Source: Verpa conica
Taxonomy: Eukaryota; Ascomycota; Pezizomycetes; Pezizales; Morchellaceae
Direction of reading: 5' to 3'
DNA length: 64,000 nt
Assembly (NCBI GenBank): GCA_033030425.1
Contig: JAUFSD010000023.1
Location: 1,116,001-1,180,000 of the forward strand
The notes beneath the pieces were generated by a model, which did not search any database, was not told where the DNA came from, and saw nothing but the letters and a program-made list of their open reading frames with translations. The translations under genes and the position numbers were made by a program. This document shows positions 59,245-64,000 of this stretch, one piece after another. Position 1 is the first letter of the stretch. Each line of letters opens with the position of its first letter.

Positions 59245-59808
59245 ATGCCCATCTCCACCACCCACCTTCTACAAAACAGCGCCCAAATAACCGAATGGAA
59301 CCAACGCAATAGACTCCATGCCGCTGCTACAGCCGGAGACATGTCCACCTTCGACATCGAGATGCGGGCCGTTTCCTCCGCAACACATGGGCCCAGTCTA
59401 CCACCAGCCGCCGTCCTCAACGGTCTGCAGGAGGACCCACAGGTGCGAGATAAACGACTTGACAGAGAGGCTGCCAACCGTGAGATGTTACTTGCACTTG
59501 TTGATGTGCCTCTTATCTCGGGTTTGGTCCATCCGCTGGATTCGGCTAGGGCTAATATTGCGGTGTCTAGGCCGTGGCCGCATCATTTGCATCGTACGCA
59601 TGCGGATGAGAAGTGGATGTATGAGGTGATGCAGTATTATGCACGGTGGCCGGTCATGTCTGCTGCTCCGGTGTCGGTGCTTGAGGATGCTGGTAGGGGG
59701 CAGGGTGAGGGCGGAGATCTGGTCCCGATTGTGCAGAGGCGGAGGGATACATTGAGGGCTGTTGGCCGTGGTGTTATTGATAAGTTGTCACCCGGAAAGA
59801 AGCAGTAG
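59245..59808 (+). CDS. Hypothetical protein
   Basis: A single exon of 187 residues with a TATA-like box and good start context upstream. It contains a helical start (ITEWNQRNRLHAAATAGDMSTFDIEM), which faintly resembles the first helix of an ankyrin unit, then Arg-rich helices and a C-terminus RRRDTLRAVGRGVIDKLSPGKKQ. No family is recognised. The opposite-strand frame at 59112-59477 is taken as a shadow. Confidence 0.55.
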   Translation: MPISTTHLLQNSAQITEWNQRNRLHAAATAGDMSTFDIEMRAVSSATHGPSLPPAAVLNGLQEDPQVRDKRLDREAANREMLLALVDVPLISGLVHPLDSARANIAVSRPWPHHLHRTHADEKWMYEVMQYYARWPVMSAAPVSVLEDAGRGQGEGGDLVPIVQRRRDTLRAVGRGVIDKLSPGKKQ

Positions 59809-60902
59809 AGATAGGAGGTTATTTTACTCAGCTAAGGAATGTACAAAAGAAAGGTCCCTTGTGTAGAGTGAGATAAGTGGTAGGTTCGTGTTGTAGATGC
59901 TTCATAATAAAGATTGCTGATGATGTCTCTATACTTACTATCATGTTTGAGGATCTACGGAAGGAGCTCATATAAGGGTTTAGAACTTTCCTTGTTGAAC
60001 GATATAGCGATGTATCTTTCTATCTATTTTAGAAAATCGGTTCAGCATCTTTTACCACAGTTCGGAGGAGCATTCATCAGAGAGATAGTGTAGGACTTAC
60101 AATATTTACCTAGAGAAAGTACCCCAATGCTTGGATTAAACTTGTACGATGTTTTTAAACACATACAGAATACTAAATCAATTTAGATTACCACTCATAT
60201 GAGTGCATGCGCTTAATATATTTCAAAGGCTATCTACAAAAGGCGGGGGGAGCTGTAGAAAATGCTACAACCGTTAAAGATATCGAACTATAGGGTTATT
60301 AAGAAACACAATCTACATTATAGAGGAAGAGTAGGGATTTAATAGATAATGACTGGGGAAATGAGATTAAAAACGTGGGTTTGACTCGGGTTTTGAGAGA
60401 GATATCTCTAGCACCAGAAGTAACTTTCGTGGGGCGGATTTGGTTTAAAGCCCAAGCACCACGTCAAGGTACCGCCCACGCTCAGGTCCCTAGAGGAATA
60501 AAACACAGTTAGTAAAATCACTGGGTACTGAAAGAGGAGGATGGAGGGGGGAAGCGCAAAGCGCAAGCACAGAATACAAATAGAGACCGCATGAAAGAAC
60601 CCAAAGAAAGAACGAAATACACAAAAGCAATAAAAAATACAAGAAAAAACGTAAAGAAAGAACGCAATACACAACACTAATAAAAAACACAAACAAAAAA
60701 TAAAAAAAATAAAAATAAAAAAGAATAAAAAAACAGAAAACACGAAAACATACGCAAAAAGAAACGAAGGCCAGCCCCCAAGACTGCCGACTCCCCCTTT
60801 TTTTTGTTTTTCTATTTTAGATTTTTTTTGAGATTGTTTCTGACAATCCCCGAAAGTACGGAGATCATCAGACCCTGGTACCCAATTGGTATCCCAAAGT
60901 CT
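59809..60902. other. Intergenic with A-rich low complexity
   Basis: 60570-60770 is a nearly pure purine/A-rich stretch (AAAGAACG..., AAAAACACAAACAAAAAATAA) that creates long Phe/Leu/Ile reverse-strand frames by composition alone. No gene is supported. Confidence 0.5.
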
Positions 60903-62237
60903 TTAATAACACCCCCCAGTACGAGGGTTGCGGCTACCGACGAAAGGTCGGAGAACCACCCCCCCCTTCCATACGTCACACCGAGGAATAGGCATATGAC
61001 TTCCTTCGAAGATCATTGGCCGCCTCGGAGCACGGATCTCACCAACAGCATCGCCATTCATCATAGAACGGATGACGGTGCCCCTGGTGATTGCCCACTC
61101 GTTGCTGTGATCCAATTTCCTCTCCATCCTCCTCACGGTGATGGCCCGGTGGTGCTTATGTTTCCGCAAATTCTTCCGGGGATCTTCGGCAATATAGCCG
61201 CCGGGAATCCTTTGCGGATACATCCACCAGGTGGCCGCTACATCTAGTCGGGCAAAAGCCCGAGCAAGATCATCCATCTCGAGCTCCCCAACCGGCACTG
61301 GTGCTGCAGCAGGGAGCTTTTGACGAATGCTAATTGGTTCCCATTCACCAGGAGTAAACTCAACTGGATCCTGAGAGACCAACTCGGCAGACGGGGATTC
61401 TACCGTCGGGGTATTCTCGACCACTGGAGCTGGCTCAACAGCAGAAGTATCCCTAACAGCAGGTGGGGACTCAACCGAGGGCACGAGAGTATTCTCAATC
61501 GTACCGAGGGGAGGACCCACTACCAAGAGTCCAACGCGCTTCGGGGTCTTCCTCCTCCGGCGCACCGCGCGTGAGGGCAGAGAGTTCTGCCTCAAACGTT
61601 GAGCGGTGATGCAAGCCTGAAGAGGAGTCACCTTCTTGCGAACAGGTGGACTCTTCCAATGAGGATCAACGAAGACGCCAGTGATGGGAGCCCTTTTGAG
61701 GCCACCAACAGGGTGGACGTCTTCTCTCACACGAACATCCGGCTTTACCCAGGTGGGTAAAGTCGTTGTCCAACAGGTGATAGCGGCAGGAGCATGGCTC
61801 GACTGGCATCTCACCACGATAGACCTAGAAGAGAAGACGTTAGCAGAGGTCAAACAGAAGATCAAATCTTGAGAGAAATTTGCAAAAAGACGAGGAGAGA
61901 ATCAGGAATGAAGTAAACCGATAATAACTTACAATGCCGATCTGGTGACCTCACCCTTAACCTGTATCCCATAGGGGGCCAAGTTGCGGAATGAGGCCAA
62001 AGCCAAAACCGAAGCAGAACGCACGACAGCGCGTGGAGCAAGGGACAGGAACATGTGAGCTAAGCTCAAGGAACTATCCAGAATCGTTCCAACGAGGGAA
62101 CTCATCCTTTGGTATCCAGTAGCTGGCAAGGAACTATCCAGAGTCGTTCCAACGAGGGAACTCATCCTTTGGTATCCTGTTAGTGGCAACTGTAAAGGCA
62201 CTTTAAGCGTTGATAGAAGATAGTTGATAGACATCAT
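60903..62237 (-). CDS. Hypothetical protein with mitochondrial-presequence-like N-terminus (2 exons)
   Basis: Exons 62237-61933 and 61824-60903 (108-nt intron, GTAAGT donor, GCTAAC branch, phase 2) give 408 residues. The first 100 residues are rich in Ser/Leu/Arg and nearly free of acidic residues (APRAVVRSASVLALASFRNL), as in mitochondrial targeting peptides. Within them a 20-residue segment (TGYQRMSSLVGT...LDSSL) is repeated in tandem. The middle has a basic patch (SRAVRRRRKTPKR) and a Pro/Val/Glu-rich linker. The C-terminal part has LEMDDLARAFARLDVAATWW and a basic end. No enzymatic motif or family is recognised. Localisation is inferred from composition only. Confidence 0.6.
62068..62187. 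repeat. 60-bp tandem duplication inside exon 1
   Basis: Two units of exactly 60 bp (62068-62127 and 62128-62187) begin AAGGAACTATCCAGARTCGT and differ at a handful of positions. In-frame, it duplicates 20 residues of the presequence-like region. Confidence 0.9.
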
Positions 62238-63495
62238 TATCTTCGGTGAGGAGGAAAGAGAGGTGAGGGGAAAATGTTGGTTATATAGGAATATTCCTGG
62301 GGGCTCTCAGAATTTTCGTTGTTAGGAGCAACGGGAATATAAGGCCAGCAAAGCCTATCTGTAGATTACTAACTCATCGATGATGTAGTATGAAATTTAT
62401 AGATCTCTTTAGATTAACATTGATGTTTATTCCATTGCACTGTAATATCTTTTTTCTCAAGTCTTGCGTAATCCCCGTTACAAATACTCTCAGATTTCTG
62501 TGAGCAAGAACCCCAAACGTCTACCTGATGAAAAGAAGACACCCTTCAGAGAGGTGGTGTCCTTTCATAGCACTTCAAGTCTGTGTATGTTAACCAGATT
62601 TACTCCCGCAGACAAAGCCTTGAATGTATTTGTGCGAGTGATAGCTTGTGAATCTCCACAGCGGTACCACGACTATGCAGGTATCCAAACGAGGCAGGTG
62701 TTACAGGAGATGTTTAGACATGTATATGTGAGCCACATATATATCTAGCTTTTTATAGGACAGGATTTATCTACACCGGGAGCGTGTCTTAAGACTAGGG
62801 CCGTAGGGGAAACAACACCTGGTTGCCACGTAACAACCAAGAGCCCAATGATGTAATACCTTCCCTCCACATAGGAGATCTATTTGTTCTAGTAGGCGTA
62901 TATATGTTTTAAGATTGTAGTCTCTGTATCTTAACGCTCATTTTCTATATTATTATTGTGAAATGATGATTACCTTAGGTTTATTACTTTGTGGATTACC
63001 ATGAATCTTAACCCTCCTAATATCTACATATAGGAGAAAACTACACTATCCATGCCCGGCATATGCGTAACTCGATCTACCTATGAGGGGATATAGACCT
63101 AATTAATTCTTTCTCTATTACCAGATGATTGAGTGCATCAGATATGTGAATGAAGATATAGTTTACGTGTATTTATCTACGTCACATACTATCACTCGAT
63201 TATTATATGTAAATTTTTTTACATCTTCAACCATACTAAAATCGTGAACGCTCAAGATTATCTCAACCCCAGCATAAACCAAAGAGCCACCACCTACTCA
63301 ACCAGATCTATCTCGATCTAGTAGGAAATTAGACTAATTTCTCACTAAGTCCCAGTACCATTATTTCTGTCCCATAGCTGACATAGCAGACAATCACACC
63401 GCCCTTCACCACTCACAAATGGATTTACATTTCTGATCCAGAGCCAAACAAACCTATTCAAAATGCAACTACTCCCCTCATAGCACCCTTCAATC
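62238..63495. other. Intergenic, no gene seen
   Basis: A 94-codon plus-strand frame at 62464-62748 has no recognisable content. The rest is AT-rich. Confidence 0.45.
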
Positions 63496-63924
63496 CTATC
63501 CAGCAAGTAAACCCTCCATAATAGCAAGCTCACGCGACAATGAAGCATCCTTCTTACTGAGAAACGTCAGTTCGATACGCAGCGCATCAAGAGCAACCTT
63601 ATCGTCATCTGAATACTCAGGCTGCGTGAGGAGGAACGCTGAGATCTCTGCCGTGGCCGCCTGTCGGTCCATATATCTCGCTCGACGTGTTGTACCCTGA
63701 CGTCTCCTCTCCAAATAACTTTCTGTCGCTCCTGAAAGGCCACCACGCCACTCTCTATAGGCTCTATGTAGTGGGGAGTGTTCGAAGGAGTTTAGACGAT
63801 AGAACACGTCCTTTAATTTCTTTTCGTTTGCACGGAGAAGCCTCGTGAGGGTGTCTTTCTCACGTAATACGGTCATTTGAAATGTGTCTTGGGGCTGAAG
63901 TTCTGAGTTGAACGGTGTTGCCAT
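63496..63924 (-). CDS. Small hypothetical coiled-coil protein
   Basis: A single exon of 142 residues, strongly helical with two heptad-like stretches (VLREKDTLTRLLRANEKKLKD, ALDALRIELTFLSKKDASL) separated by an Arg-rich segment (YLERRRQGTTRRARYMDR). No family is recognised. The start is the first ATG in frame; the upstream promoter lies mostly in the last 76 bases of the window. Confidence 0.55.
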   Translation of the reverse strand: MATPFNSELQPQDTFQMTVLREKDTLTRLLRANEKKLKDVFYRLNSFEHSPLHRAYREWRGGLSGATESYLERRRQGTTRRARYMDRQAATAEISAFLLTQPEYSDDDKVALDALRIELTFLSKKDASLSRELAIMEGLLAG

Positions 63925-64000
63925 CGTCTGTGGATGTTGTGTTGATACGTCAGTGTGATGGTCCTTGGAGTGGGATCGAGAAGAGTAGGAGACATTTCCG

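Noticed and set aside
60408..60743. Phe/Leu/Ile-rich minus-strand frames resembling membrane protein
   Set aside because: Generated by an A-rich low-complexity tract on the plus strand.

Overview
The window is nuclear DNA of a filamentous ascomycete (Pezizomycotina type). Genes carry short introns (mostly 45-70 nt) with GTRNGT-like donors and CTAAC/CTGAY branch points. Both tRNA genes have a 12-nt anticodon-loop intron. The protein families are typical of moulds: NACHT-ankyrin, C2H2-ankyrin, HeLo/DUF7580-type pseudokinases, and a secreted PAF-acetylhydrolase-like lipase. Class or species cannot be fixed from the sequence alone; an Orbiliomycetes-like genome would fit but is not shown.

Layout. 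1-3.1 kb: gene-poor DNA with degenerate, pyrimidine-rich long repeats. 3.2-4.3 kb: secreted PAF-AH-like hydrolase. 5.5-28.7 kb: an island of five large genes with non-self-recognition or signalling architecture: (a) a protein kinase-Sel1-like-ankyrin fusion (minus); (b) a HeLo-like/pseudokinase protein (plus), head-to-head with (a); (c) a 12-exon NACHT-ankyrin NLR (plus); (d) a very large C2H2-ankyrin gene (minus) with a near-identical 99-bp repeat array, broken by one nonsense codon and one frameshift; (e) a DUF7580-type protein (plus), head-to-head with (d), 204 bp between start codons. 28.7-31.5 kb: tRNA-Asn(GTT) and tRNA-Arg(CCG) in otherwise empty DNA. 31.5-33.0 kb: an unrecognised two-exon gene. 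35.6-41.1 kb: a four-exon gene for a 1,726-residue Gln/Pro-rich coiled-coil protein. 41.7-51.4 kb: small orphan genes, mostly on the minus strand. 51.5-58 kb: a gene desert with foldback/MITE-like repeats. 58-64 kb: four more small orphan genes, one with a tandem 60-bp duplication in its first exon.

Working together. The strongest functional reading is the 5.5-28.7 kb island. Twice, an ankyrin receptor-like gene is divergently paired with a HeLo/DUF7580-type pseudokinase gene, and a NACHT-ankyrin NLR lies between the two pairs. In fungi, HeLo-type cell-death effectors and STAND receptors are often encoded side by side, so this is a candidate heterokaryon-incompatibility or innate-immunity cluster. 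That role is inferred from architecture only.

I chose all exon boundaries by hand from splice signals and phase. Every multi-exon model listed sums to a whole number of codons, but none has transcript support.
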